DNA from: Bacteroidales bacterium UBA4912
GTDB taxonomy: Bacteria; Bacteroidota; Bacteroidia; Bacteroidales; Dysgonomonadaceae
Length of the DNA stretch: 64,000 nucleotides
Assembly (NCBI GenBank): GCA_002398875.1
Contig: DHCC01000026.1
Span: 15,380-79,379, forward strand
Direction of reading: 5' to 3'
In this document: piece by piece, positions 53,690 to 63,700 of the stretch
Layout of the letters: each line of letters begins with the position of its first letter
How positions within the stretch are numbered: the stretch's first letter is position 1
The notes under the pieces: generated by a model
Databases searched by the model: none
Seen by the model: only the letters and a program-made list of their open reading frames with translations
What the model was told of the DNA's origin: nothing
Made by a program: the position numbers and the translations under genes

Positions 53690-54244
53690 ATGAAAGATCA
53701 AATTTATCAGATTCAAATTGTGCTCAGAGGTAGTAAACCAAAGATCTGGAGAAGAATTTTAATTCCTTCAGACTTTCCACTATATGACTTGCATGAAGTA
53801 ATACAGATATCTATGGGATGGAAAAATTCACATCTTCATCAATTCGAGAAGGACAACACATATTACATTTTGAAAACGGAAGGAGATGTTTTTTGGGATG
53901 AGAGAAATAAAATAGATTATAAGGGTTTAAAAGTATCTGATCTGCTAACAAAAAAAAATGACAAAATTACTTATCAATATGATTTTGGAGATAGATGGGA
54001 ACATGATATTTTTCTTGAAGAGTTAGTAGAAGTTGACCCTAAAATTATATATCCTTTTTGTGTTGATGGTAAAATGAGTTGTCCACCTGAAGATTGTGGA
54101 GGAATACATGGATATAATGAAATTATGGCAATATTAAAAAACCCTGAACATAAGTATTATGAGAACTATAAAGATTGGCTAGATGAAGATTTCGATCCTG
54201 AATATTTTAATAAAGATGAGGTCAACAAAAAATTACATGATTAA
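53690..54244 (+). CDS. plasmid pRiA4b ORF-3 family protein
   Basis: About 184 residues from the ATG at 53690 (MKDQIYQIQIVLRGSKPKIW); the frame opens earlier at a TTG without support. The block IWRRILIPSDFPLYDLHEVIQ, the WKNSHLHQF segment, the YDFGDRWEHDI motif and CVDGKMSCPPEDCGG are those of the pRiA4b ORF-3-like family, first noted on an Agrobacterium rhizogenes plasmid and in IS1096. The biochemical role is unknown. It shares its stop region with the convergent DUF4126 gene (the two stop codons overlap in TTAA at 54241-54244). A mobile origin is suggested only by the family name. Confidence 0.85.
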   Translation: MKDQIYQIQIVLRGSKPKIWRRILIPSDFPLYDLHEVIQISMGWKNSHLHQFEKDNTYYILKTEGDVFWDERNKIDYKGLKVSDLLTKKNDKITYQYDFGDRWEHDIFLEELVEVDPKIIYPFCVDGKMSCPPEDCGGIHGYNEIMAILKNPEHKYYENYKDWLDEDFDPEYFNKDEVNKKLHD

Positions 54245-54825
54245 AGTTCTTGTTTCTTTTTTTTTAGGAGTTTCCTGTAAACTACACGAAGAATTATAAC
54301 TATAAATACTATTAAAATAATTCCTACGAATATAGGTGTAATTAGTGATAAAATTGAAATTCCTGTAGCTGCTACTCCTTCACTTGTAGAAACTATGGGA
54401 TTACCTGTTCCTGCAGTAAATTTAGATGACATTAGTCTGGTAATGGCAGTGCCGCTTTGTATAGTAGCTGCTGCTCCACCTCCAACAATAAAACCCAATA
54501 TCCATTTCATCCATTCATTTTCTACAGGGAATACTGAAGTCATCAACAATGTACCTGCACCCACTGAGAGAGGAGTAGCGATGCTGTCAACCAAATTATC
54601 AACGAATGGAATATAATATGCTAAAACTTCTACTATTGCTGCAACACCGAAGCAAATCAGTGCTGGAACGGAGCCCATCCATTCAAAATTTTCACCTAAT
54701 TCCAAAATACCAAAATGGGAAGCTATACTTGATATGAGTAACGGGATAAAAACTCTGAATCCGGCACTGGCACTCAATCCAATACCAAGAGCAATGGCGC
54801 TTATTGTTTCTATGTTAATTTCCAT
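54241..54825 (-). CDS. DUF4126 family membrane protein
   Basis: A 194-residue protein with about five hydrophobic segments, opening ISAIALGIGLSASAGFRVFI; LAYYIPFVDNLVDSIATPL and GFIVGGGAAATIQSGTAI are family features, the latter small-residue-rich helices as in small-molecule channels. The tail is basic (RKLLKKKKQ). Function unknown. A - strand TATCTTTG at 54918-54925 is a possible promoter. Confidence 0.82.
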   Translation of the reverse strand: MEINIETISAIALGIGLSASAGFRVFIPLLISSIASHFGILELGENFEWMGSVPALICFGVAAIVEVLAYYIPFVDNLVDSIATPLSVGAGTLLMTSVFPVENEWMKWILGFIVGGGAAATIQSGTAITRLMSSKFTAGTGNPIVSTSEGVAATGISILSLITPIFVGIILIVFIVIILRVVYRKLLKKKKQEL

Positions 54826-54917
54826 GATAAACTATATTCGTTTTGTAATTTTCTTATCAAGGATTTAGTTATTGTTCACATTTTAGAAATAGCCACAGGG
54901 GCAAAAATTTACAATCC

Positions 54918-54925
54918 CAAAGATA
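54918..54925 (-). promoter_or_regulatory. candidate -7 element for the DUF4126 gene
   Basis: The - strand reads TATCTTTG, 93 bp before the ATG. It is one of two divergent TATCTTTG elements in the 414-bp interval 54826-55239, which has no gene. Confidence 0.35.
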
Positions 54926-55111
54926 TAAAGAAACATATTCAAAAAACAAAAAATACAATTGATCTTTAATCTCTTTATAAAATTACTCTTATTATGAGCA
55001 TCTTGTTTCAAGAAATTATATGACAACTGATAAAATCAAAATATACCAGACTTTAATTAAGTAAGACTAATTGATTTTTTGATTGTTACAATTCCTATTG
55101 CTAATTTTTGC

Positions 55112-55119
55112 TATCTTTG
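55112..55119 (+). promoter_or_regulatory. candidate -7 element for the GH5 gene
   Basis: TATCTTTG matches TAnnTTTG and would give a leader of about 115 nt before the ATG at 55240. The leader holds a small hairpin (CTCG...CGGGAG near 55147-55161) of unknown meaning. Confidence 0.38.
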
Positions 55120-55239
55120 TTAAATAAAAGTAATATTTTAAGTACCTCGTCTAATCGGGAGTTATGCTTAAGGTAGAGTTAATCTGTACAAACTTTTAAA
55201 ACTCGAGCTTATATATTTTAATATTATAAATCGAACAAT

Positions 55240-56343
55240 ATGAAACAATTACCATTTATTATTATGTTTTTATTTGTATTTATGATTTCCGGTAACTGTC
55301 CAGCAAATGAGTCGGTACAACACAAAATTACTAGCGAATCAGACGCCAAGGACAAGGATAACCATCAAGAATCGAAAGAAAATATCGAATGGGCTAGCGC
55401 TCATGATATGAATGTACGACTTGGTAAAGGCATCAATATTGGAAACACTTTTGAAGCTATGAAATCGTGGCAATCACCTTATGTTGCAGCCGACCTAAAA
55501 AGCATTGCCGACCTGGGCTTCACACACGTTCGTTTACCCATCCGTTGGGAGCGTGATGATAGGAGTATGTCAACAGCACCTTACACTATTTATCCTGAAT
55601 TCTTTAACATAATCCAGTCAGTAGTGGATGAGGCACTTAAGAATAAGCTTCATATCATAATCAACATGCATCATCATGATGCATTAATGGCTAACTCTTC
55701 AGAAGAAAAAGCTCGCTTTCTTTCACAATGGGAGCAGATAGGCAGTTTCTTTAAAAATTATCCAGATAGTGTACTGTTTGAAATCTTAAACGAACCGCAT
55801 GGACAACTAACACCTAGTTTATGGAACGATTATTCTAAAGAAGCACTGCAAGTAATTCGTAATAATAATCCCAAGCGTTGCGTTTTGATTGGTACTGCAG
55901 AGTGGGGTGGGGTAAACGGACTGAGATACCTTGAAATTCCCAATGATCCGCAGATTATTCTTACAATTCATTACTATAATCCATTTCATTTCACACATCA
56001 GGGAGCAAGCTGGTCTGAAGGCTCTGAATCATGGGTTGGAAATAAGTGGGAGGATACTGAATCTGAACGTCGGGCGGTTATTGAAGATTTCGAAATTGCA
56101 ATTAAAGTAGCTAAAGAAAAAAACATCCCTGTGCATGTGGGTGAGTTTGGTTCCTACTCACGTGCCGACTTAGATTCTCGTGTTAAATGGACAAAATTTC
56201 TTTCCCGTTGGTTCGAGCAACAACAATTTAGTTGGTCTTATTGGGAATGGAATTCCGGATTTGGTATTTACGATCCACAAACCGGTCAGTACTTGCAGCG
56301 ACTGGTAAATGCACTGATAAATGATCCAATGTCGGACTTCTGA
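55240..56343 (+). CDS. GH5 family endoglucanase/beta-glycanase
   Basis: A 367-residue secreted glycoside hydrolase: signal peptide MKQLPFIIMFLFVFMISGNC, a polar linker (about 24-50), then a TIM barrel from GKGINIGNTFEA. The acid/base Glu185 lies in FEILNEPHG and the nucleophile Glu302 in VHVGEFGSY; HVRLPIRW, NMHHHD, HYYNPFHFTH and WSYWEWNSGFGIYD complete the substrate cleft. Asn at -1 makes Cys20 a poor lipobox, so it may be soluble. It cleaves a beta-linked glucan, xyloglucan or mannan; the subfamily is not determined. It is convergent with the SusCD locus and probably belongs to it functionally. Confidence 0.93.
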   Translation: MKQLPFIIMFLFVFMISGNCPANESVQHKITSESDAKDKDNHQESKENIEWASAHDMNVRLGKGINIGNTFEAMKSWQSPYVAADLKSIADLGFTHVRLPIRWERDDRSMSTAPYTIYPEFFNIIQSVVDEALKNKLHIIINMHHHDALMANSSEEKARFLSQWEQIGSFFKNYPDSVLFEILNEPHGQLTPSLWNDYSKEALQVIRNNNPKRCVLIGTAEWGGVNGLRYLEIPNDPQIILTIHYYNPFHFTHQGASWSEGSESWVGNKWEDTESERRAVIEDFEIAIKVAKEKNIPVHVGEFGSYSRADLDSRVKWTKFLSRWFEQQQFSWSYWEWNSGFGIYDPQTGQYLQRLVNALINDPMSDF

Positions 56344-56390
56344 TTGAATTTATATCATACTTTTGTTGAATCGTTTAGTAAAATCATTAA

Positions 56391-56424
56391 AAAAACAGAA
56401 GGGAGTAATGTGAAAACCCCCTTC
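56391..56424 (-). terminator. intrinsic terminator of the SusCD operon
   Basis: Stem GAAGGG / CCCTTC at 56398-56403 and 56419-56424. On the - strand it is followed by CTGTTTTTTTTAATG, a strong T tract, 27 bp after the last stop codon of the operon. On + it is weaker but may also stop the GH5 transcript. Confidence 0.75.
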
Positions 56425-56450
56425 ATGTTCTTTTGTATTATGACAGCTTC

Positions 56451-57581
56451 TTACATACCATAAACATAAATCTCTGCAACAGCGGTAAACGGCGCACGAT
56501 TACTATCAGGTAAATAGATCTTCAAATATCTACCGGCAAAATCCGTTGTAGCCTCAATAGTAAGCTTATTGCCAGATGTGTACACACCTTCACCTATTTC
56601 AACCCAATCTTCTGAATCCGGATCGCTGTTATTACTTACGAATAATTGTACAGTTTTTGTATCTGTACTACCAGAGCGACGATATACATCGAAATAAGCA
56701 ATTTGTTTTGGAGACTCCATATCAATAATTGCCCAGTGAGGGAGTGGTATATCAGGTCCCCATTGAGAATGCCAGTATGTTCCTAAATTACCATCAATCA
56801 AAGTTGCAACTCCACCACCATCGCTTGGCTTATCATCAGAAAAATCAGCAATGGACCAATTAGACCTATCATACAAGAACGTTGCAGGGAAAGGATCAAT
56901 ATAGTCAACCCAATCAGTATAAAATGTATCAACTGACTCCCTTTCAGGAATGTATAGTGATCTGTATTCCAGAATAGTATTCGATGCAGGTCTAGGTGTT
57001 AATACAGTAGTAAATATTGAGTCAGGCACTCGTTTTACAGAAAACTCACCATCTGATCGTTCATATCTAACTTCATTATAAATTAAGCCCTCAGGAGCCG
57101 AAAACCATTCTATTATTCCTGATTTATCAGTCAAGTCCACATTCTTAATTCTTCTATCTATTAATGATGAAGCATAGAAATCGCCATAAGACGATCCAAA
57201 ATCTGTAACTTTAAGAGATTTATGTCCAAAATTATCAATAGAATAAATATCAAAAGTATAAGATTTTTCCGGCATATCCGGAATCATTATTTCAATGCTG
57301 TCCATACCTGTATTAAAAGATACAGGAACGGAAATTGAGTCACTACCGTTATTCCATAGTATATTTAAATTTTTGACATTAACGCCATTATACATCCAGC
57401 CTCTGAATAAAATCCTGTTTTTCCCTGCTATAAAAGATACAGAATCGGGCTTCTGAGAATAAATAATTTCTCCGTCTTCTATATACTTTTTGTGGATATC
57501 CATAAAATCCTCACATGAATATAATACCACAAACGATATTATTATTAGTATAAGTCTATTAATTATTTTCATAATTTTCAA
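56451..57581 (-). CDS. surface lipoprotein with DUF4998 and F5/8C-type domains
   Basis: A 376-residue predicted lipoprotein (lipobox LYSC, Cys23; a start at 57572 is also possible). The first half (about 25-220) has paired Ig-like strands with ILFRGWMYNGVNVKNLNILW, resembling DUF4998. The second half (about 240-376) is a discoidin-like beta-sandwich: LIDGNLGTYWHSQWGPD, HWAIIDMESPKQIAYFDVYRR and GRYLKIYLPDSN. The F5/8C fold commonly binds carbohydrate. It is the last gene of the SusCD operon, 10 bp after its neighbour, and is probably a surface glycan-binding protein. The DUF label is from memory. Confidence 0.85.
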   Translation of the reverse strand: MKIMKIINRLILIIISFVVLYSCEDFMDIHKKYIEDGEIIYSQKPDSVSFIAGKNRILFRGWMYNGVNVKNLNILWNNGSDSISVPVSFNTGMDSIEIMIPDMPEKSYTFDIYSIDNFGHKSLKVTDFGSSYGDFYASSLIDRRIKNVDLTDKSGIIEWFSAPEGLIYNEVRYERSDGEFSVKRVPDSIFTTVLTPRPASNTILEYRSLYIPERESVDTFYTDWVDYIDPFPATFLYDRSNWSIADFSDDKPSDGGGVATLIDGNLGTYWHSQWGPDIPLPHWAIIDMESPKQIAYFDVYRRSGSTDTKTVQLFVSNNSDPDSEDWVEIGEGVYTSGNKLTIEATTDFAGRYLKIYLPDSNRAPFTAVAEIYVYGM

Positions 57582-57591
57582 TCATAAAATA

Positions 57592-58770
57592 TTATTGTAC
57601 TACTTCACCATAAACATCCACTTCTGCAGGATGTGTAAAAGTTGTTCCTCCCCATGTGCTATGAATTACTATACGAATATATCGCAATGGTTCTTGTGTT
57701 AACTCAAATATAAACTCATGTCCGCTTTCGGCAGTTGCCATATCTTCGTCTGTCATAGTTCCAATTGGTAAGTTTGATGGTTTAATAATTTCGCCGTCCA
57801 TTATTTTAGTCCATTCGCTCCAATCACCATTTTGTGATGGCTTGGTAACCTTACCATATATACTTATTTTCTTTGGGTTACCCCAATTGTAGTATTGATC
57901 ACTGAAATAACGTTGAAATAATACAACACGACTTATTTTTGCCACAGCTCCCAGATCTATAGTAAATGGAGCCGGTAGAGATGAGTTTGGTGAATGACCG
58001 AAAGTCTCAAAATTATCATCAATAAGATATGAATCCATTCCTTCCCAGTTTGTATAGTTTTGATCATTACCAAGTTTCATAACATTCATAATAGATTTAT
58101 CAAGTTTCTCTTCATACATTGGCAATATAGAACCTCCCTCAGGAAAAATTGTATCTGATTTATTATCCCAAAAATCTCTGATAATTACGCCAAAAACACG
58201 AGGTTCCGGCTCAAAACCTCTAATACTTTGACGAGCACTATCTGCTTCTGAAGTTATAATACGCATAGTTTGTAATTTTCCCAAAGAATCCTGAGCTAAA
58301 AACTCTAACGTAAGAGGTGCTCTGAGTTCATTTACCCAGTTAAACTGAGCCCCTCCAAAATCACTAATGATATTTACTGATTTTACAACTTTACTTAAAG
58401 CAGATTCTAAAGGTTTAATTGATATTTTAACAGGATCGGAAAGCTCCTGAGCTCGGTTATAAGTATACAATTCGACTTCATGGGTAATTGTATCGTTAAA
58501 TCCCAGTATCTCCAACTTATTATCATAATAAGATGACGATGCCTCATAAGTAACTCCGGTACTTAAAGTATATATTCCTTTCACTCCTAATATATCTTCC
58601 ATATTAGGTATTTTGTATGAAACTATAGCGCCTCCTGCAACAGATTCAATATTGATATCTGTAACAGGTTGGGGCTTGCCCAGACTTGCAGTTATTGGTA
58701 CATGCTGTTTTTCGTCACATGAAACAAAAACTATCAAAAGGACTAGTATTAATTCAATATATTTCTTCAT
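57592..58770 (-). CDS. surface lipoprotein with DUF4959/DUF5126/DUF5000-type domains
   Basis: About 392 residues from the ATG at 58770 (MKKYIELILVLLIVFVSC, lipobox FVSC, Cys18); an upstream in-frame ATG at 58797 overlaps susD. A fibronectin-III-like domain (about 30-110, with GGAIVSYKIPN and THEVELYTYNRA) is followed by a second (about 120-215) and a C-terminal discoidin-like domain (about 240-392: LIDDNFETFGHS, PAPFTIDLGAVAKISRVVLFQR, RYIRIVIHSTWGG). This triple arrangement is typical of SusCD-linked surface glycan-binding lipoproteins. Substrate unknown. Confidence 0.85.
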   Translation of the reverse strand: MKKYIELILVLLIVFVSCDEKQHVPITASLGKPQPVTDINIESVAGGAIVSYKIPNMEDILGVKGIYTLSTGVTYEASSSYYDNKLEILGFNDTITHEVELYTYNRAQELSDPVKISIKPLESALSKVVKSVNIISDFGGAQFNWVNELRAPLTLEFLAQDSLGKLQTMRIITSEADSARQSIRGFEPEPRVFGVIIRDFWDNKSDTIFPEGGSILPMYEEKLDKSIMNVMKLGNDQNYTNWEGMDSYLIDDNFETFGHSPNSSLPAPFTIDLGAVAKISRVVLFQRYFSDQYYNWGNPKKISIYGKVTKPSQNGDWSEWTKIMDGEIIKPSNLPIGTMTDEDMATAESGHEFIFELTQEPLRYIRIVIHSTWGGTTFTHPAEVDVYGEVVQ

Positions 58771-58790
58771 AATATTTTTATTATAAAAAT

Positions 58791-60710
58791 TTACCACCCT
58801 GGGTTTTGTATTAATTGAGGATTTCTGGTAATGTCTGCGTCAGGTATTGGTGCAAAATAATCTCTAAATGTGAAATTTTGTGTATATATTGTAGTCACCA
58901 TATAATACTCCTCTAGTTCAGATGCATTAACGTTCCATCCTTGTATAAGTCGGTTTTGCTCACTCAAAGCGGTTTTCCATCTATGGCTGTCCCAATAATA
59001 AACTCCTTCACAAGCAAACTCAATGTTTCGTTCTTGACGAATAATATCTCTCATACCAGCTTTGGTTTTTGGTTTATCTGGCTGATTAGAATACTTTTCC
59101 CAACTTTCAACAACCCCTTCAAGTCCGGCACGATTACGTATCATATCTACATATTGGTAAACTTCGGCATCCGGCACATCTTTAGTTTCATTCAGTGCTT
59201 CAGCATAGAATAAAAGAAGATCAGCAAAACGCATATCCGGAAAAGGGTAGGTCTCTGTTGTTACACTATTGGGATCTCTAAACATAGTGTTTATTGACAC
59301 CAGTTTTTTTGGCCAGTAACCAGTTGCATTGTAATCTTCAGGATTGAAAACTGATGAAAATTCCCCAAACCTATTTCTTGGATACAGCGCATCAGCATCA
59401 TTATCCGGATAATTTCTATAGGAGTTTCCGTACCATTTACCTCTGTCAAAGCCTAAAGTAGAATAAAATCTTGGCTCGCGATCAAAATTGAGAACCGCAG
59501 TTTGTTCGCCTTTCTGTATATAATATTTATGTTCTTCGTCTCCTACTCTTAAGTTATATCTTGTTGAATAAGGATAATTAATATCTTCATCAATTGGTAC
59601 CCCATTACTAGAATAAAAAACTTCTACTGTACTAAACGGGACACTCAGTCTGCCTGAAGATGATGACGAAGTTCCTTGTTCTAAACGAGGTAAAGCAGGG
59701 CTTTGTAATCCCCAGTTAACAGGATAAGATGAATTGCCCCAGACAATTTCCTTGTTCCAGCGTTCAGTTACTGCACTTCTTAATGTATTGATCAAAAGCG
59801 TAGTGTCTGATTGTGATTTAGTTGCAACAAAATCAGTAGTTTGATATAGTCTTATTCCTGCAGAAGTACATACGTCGATAGCTTCCTTACAAGCCTCTGC
59901 AGCATCTACCCATCTTTGTGGATTATAAGTTTGATTAAAAAAAGGTTCACCTTCATGGTTAAGAAAGCTGTTATAATCTGAATTACCATTAAACAACGGG
60001 CTTGCCCAGTAAGTTAAAATTTTTGCTTTCAACATATATGCAGCCGGATTAGTAAAACGACCCAGTTCTGTTGTTCTGTTTTCTATGACATTTGGTAAAG
60101 CACCACTGGCTATAACTTCATCAATCAACTCTAAAGTATATGCAAAACAATCATCTATTTTCTCTCTGAAAACTCTGATGCCAATTGTTGATTCGTTAAT
60201 AGGAGTGTTTTCTTTTAATGGAGCAATAGGTCCATAATATGAAATAAGATAAAAATGCATATAAGCTTTAATCAATGTGACCTCAGCTTTCATTCTCTCT
60301 TTCTCAAACTTGTTCAAGTCCTGAACTCTGTCAACATTTTCAAGAAAAGTATTACATTCTCTGATTCCGGCGTATAGTGAGCGAATCATTGTACCGGTAC
60401 CACCCCAATAGTTGATCAGTGCTGATGTAGGATTATCCTCACCTAATCCAAATTTCATACCTCCGCTTCCCCGACCTTCTTTGTTAAATACCATTTCAAG
60501 TGCTCCAAAGATCGCTGGGTTTTCGTTCCATCCAGCTGATTTTGGCATTCCCCAATAGCATGTCGCAAGATATTTTTCTGTAGTGTACCTGTCAGAAAAT
60601 GCATTATCAATAGTTGCTACGTTATCAGGTACGACATCCAGAAAATCACATGAAATTAAAGCTATTGAAGCTATACAGCAAATTATATATTTATAAATAT
60701 TATTTGTCAT
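58791..60710 (-). CDS. SusD/RagB family outer membrane nutrient-binding lipoprotein
   Basis: A 639-residue lipoprotein (lipobox LISC, Cys21, followed by DFLDVVPDN, the usual SusD start). The N-terminal helical SusD-like domain has TPR helices (KFEKERMKAEVTLIKAYMHF) and the C-terminal RagB/SusD part ends FRDYFAPIPDADITRNPQLIQNPGW, diagnostic of the family. It forms the hinged lid on the SusC transporter encoded 12 bp upstream. About 90 residues longer than B. thetaiotaomicron SusD. Confidence 0.95.
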   Translation of the reverse strand: MTNNIYKYIICCIASIALISCDFLDVVPDNVATIDNAFSDRYTTEKYLATCYWGMPKSAGWNENPAIFGALEMVFNKEGRGSGGMKFGLGEDNPTSALINYWGGTGTMIRSLYAGIRECNTFLENVDRVQDLNKFEKERMKAEVTLIKAYMHFYLISYYGPIAPLKENTPINESTIGIRVFREKIDDCFAYTLELIDEVIASGALPNVIENRTTELGRFTNPAAYMLKAKILTYWASPLFNGNSDYNSFLNHEGEPFFNQTYNPQRWVDAAEACKEAIDVCTSAGIRLYQTTDFVATKSQSDTTLLINTLRSAVTERWNKEIVWGNSSYPVNWGLQSPALPRLEQGTSSSSSGRLSVPFSTVEVFYSSNGVPIDEDINYPYSTRYNLRVGDEEHKYYIQKGEQTAVLNFDREPRFYSTLGFDRGKWYGNSYRNYPDNDADALYPRNRFGEFSSVFNPEDYNATGYWPKKLVSINTMFRDPNSVTTETYPFPDMRFADLLLFYAEALNETKDVPDAEVYQYVDMIRNRAGLEGVVESWEKYSNQPDKPKTKAGMRDIIRQERNIEFACEGVYYWDSHRWKTALSEQNRLIQGWNVNASELEEYYMVTTIYTQNFTFRDYFAPIPDADITRNPQLIQNPGW

Positions 60711-60722
60711 GACGTACTTATA

Positions 60723-63700
60723 TTAAAATCCAATATTTAAACCTACATTAATAACCCGTTGAATGGGATATCCAAGTCCGTTTCCTGCCATTTCCGGATC
60801 CCATAATTTAAATTTACTCCAAGAGAATAAATTAGTTCCACTTACATAAAATCTTAAACTAGACATTTTCAATCTCTTATTTATGTGATCAGGAAAAGTA
60901 TATCCCAGCTCCACAGATTTCAGACGTAAGAAAGATGCATCCTGCATAAACCAAGTACTGGTTTGATTATTATTTTCAATACTATAATTGGCAAGACGTG
61001 GCCAAAAAGCATAAGGATCTCTGTTTGTTTCTGACCAGTAACTATCGGCATAAGCCTTAAGAATGGCATTTTGTCCGAGCCTTCCATCTTTGTCATCAGA
61101 ATCCAGAAATGGTGTTGTACGATAAAGATCTAACCAGAATGATTGGCGGGCTGAACCCTGAAAGAAAAATGAGGCATCGATGTTTTTATGTCCTACAGTT
61201 AAACCAAAACCATAATTAATTTCAGGAACTGTTGGGAAGCCAATAGGAACTTTATCTAGTTCAGATATTTTCCCATCATTATTTATATCTCTATATTTTA
61301 TATCACCGGCCATATAATTTCCAAACTGAGTAGGTGAATTTGCAACTTCATATTCATCAATAAAAAGGCGCTCAGCAATATATCCCCAATTTTGAGCCAA
61401 AGATTGTCCCACTTTTGAGCTCCATGGTGTATCACTATAGTCTGGCTCTTCCCATTTGGTCGCCTTACTTGTTGCATAAGTGAAAGTACCTCTTCCGACA
61501 AACCAAAGATCCGGATTAACAATTTTCTCATAATTCATTTCAATATCAATCCCCTGACCTTCAGCCTCACCTAAATTTGCTTTAACAGCAGGAATTACAC
61601 CCATTGTATTTGGTATAACCCTATCCAGCAAAATGTTTTTACGTCTTTCTTTAAATAAATCAACATTGGCAGAAAGACCCATGACAGTATTCATTTCAAA
61701 CCCTATGTTAGTTTTATATGCAGTTTCCCAGCCAATTCTGTCATTAGCATAACGTACAGTATTTATTCCGCCAGGGTTGTAATTTAACTGAGTACCCCAA
61801 TTTACAGCTCTGTCGGCATACATATCAATTTCCGATAAATAGTAAAAACGATCACGCCAGTCGCCTATTGCATCATTACCTACAAGACCATAAGTTCCTT
61901 TTAACTTGAATACAGATATGACATCTGTAAGAGGTTCAAAAAATGCTTCATTAGATAATAACCAGGCAGCACCAACAGAAGGGAAAAATCCCCATCTATT
62001 ATTCTTAGAAAACCTTTCTGATCCATTGTAACCAAAGTTAAACTCGGCAAAATATCTAACGTCGTAATTATAAGCCACACGACCTGCCAGACCAATATTA
62101 CGTGCGGGCAATGAGAGCTGTAAATTATCGGCTACGCCAACCTTATAATCACGCATGGTGTAAACAAAAAGAGCGTTTACATCATGAAGTGAGTTGAAAT
62201 TGCGATTATATTCTGCAGCTGCTTCAATATAAAATGTGTTATTGATAAACCGGTCTCTTGGTGAATAATCAATAAATTCTGTACCTTCTGTCGGATTTAA
62301 TCGCTGTAATTTATAGCTGTTTTTTTGTAAATCGTATCGGGATATACTATAATAGAAAGGATTATATTGACGAGTAACAACATATTCTGAATAGCGATTA
62401 AAATTAAAAAGTGCTCTAGTCGTTAATCCTTCAATAAGTGAATTCAAATCTTGTTTTAATTCAAAAGAAACAATCATTGTGTTCTTTCCGTAATCTTTAT
62501 AACCCCTCAGTGATTCAGCATAAGGATTTATATATCCAGCATTTCCATAGTTACCGAATAAGATATGTTTTGCATAAGAATACTCTTCATCCGGTTCATA
62601 ATACGGTTTGAATAATACAGGATTAGCCTGAACAACTTTCCTGTACATTCCTGTTCCTCCGTCTAGTGGTCCTGTATACTCATCAAAATTCGCACTTAAT
62701 CTTGCTATCAACTCAGTACTTTTAGTCAGATTAATATTCACATTCGATCTGAAGTTATATTTCATCAAGTTGATATTTGAGTTAAAATTGTTCTTTTTAT
62801 CAATTTTAAGATTACCCTGGTCCCTTGAAATATTTGCAGCAACATAATACCGTGCCACAGAACCACCGCCACTTACACTCAAATTAGCCCTCTGATTGCT
62901 TATGACATCATTAAACATAGAATTATACCAATCTGTGGCAGGGAATATATCAGGATACAATCCACGCTCGGTCATGGTGATTTTCTCCTCTGAATATAAT
63001 AATAGTCCGAGAGGATCTCTGGTTTTTACTGCTTCATTATGCATTCTCATGAAAGTAACCGGGTCAGCAATGTCTACTTTTTTTGTAGGAGACGAAAAAG
63101 AGTTTTCTATTCTTGCATTAAACTTAACTTTACCTTCGCGACCCTCTTTAGTTGTTACTAAAATTACTCCATTGGCTCCCCTTGCACCGTATAGTGATGT
63201 GGCCGTAGCATCTTTCATTACTGAAAAACTTGCGATATCATCAGTGTTTAATCTTGCCAGATCCTCAGTACCTAACTCAATTCCGTCTATCAATATAAGC
63301 GGATCTTTTTTCGCTTCAGCTCCAAACGTTGTTATTCCACGAATGAAAAAACTCGCGTTGTCTTGTCCGGGCTCACCTGTTGTTTGATAAGAAATCAATC
63401 CTGCTACTCTTCCAGCAAATGCAGTGGTTAAGTTACTGCTTGGAACCTTTAGTTCCGCAGGTTCAACAGTTGAAATTGAAGCTAATACACTCTCTTTCTT
63501 TTGCCTTGCAAATGCAACCACTTCAACTTCATCCAGTATGTCAGCTTGATATTGCAAAACAAAATTAATAGTACTCTCACCGGCATATACCTGCTCTACA
63601 CTTTCCATACCAATAAACGAGACAACCAGAGTACTTCCAACAGGGCATTCGGGAAAGGCATAAATCCCGTCAACGTCTGCAATAACCCCTCTTGTGCTTC

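Noticed and set aside
62896..63387. 163-codon open frame on + inside susC
   Set aside because: It is the antisense of a clear SusC plug-domain coding region.
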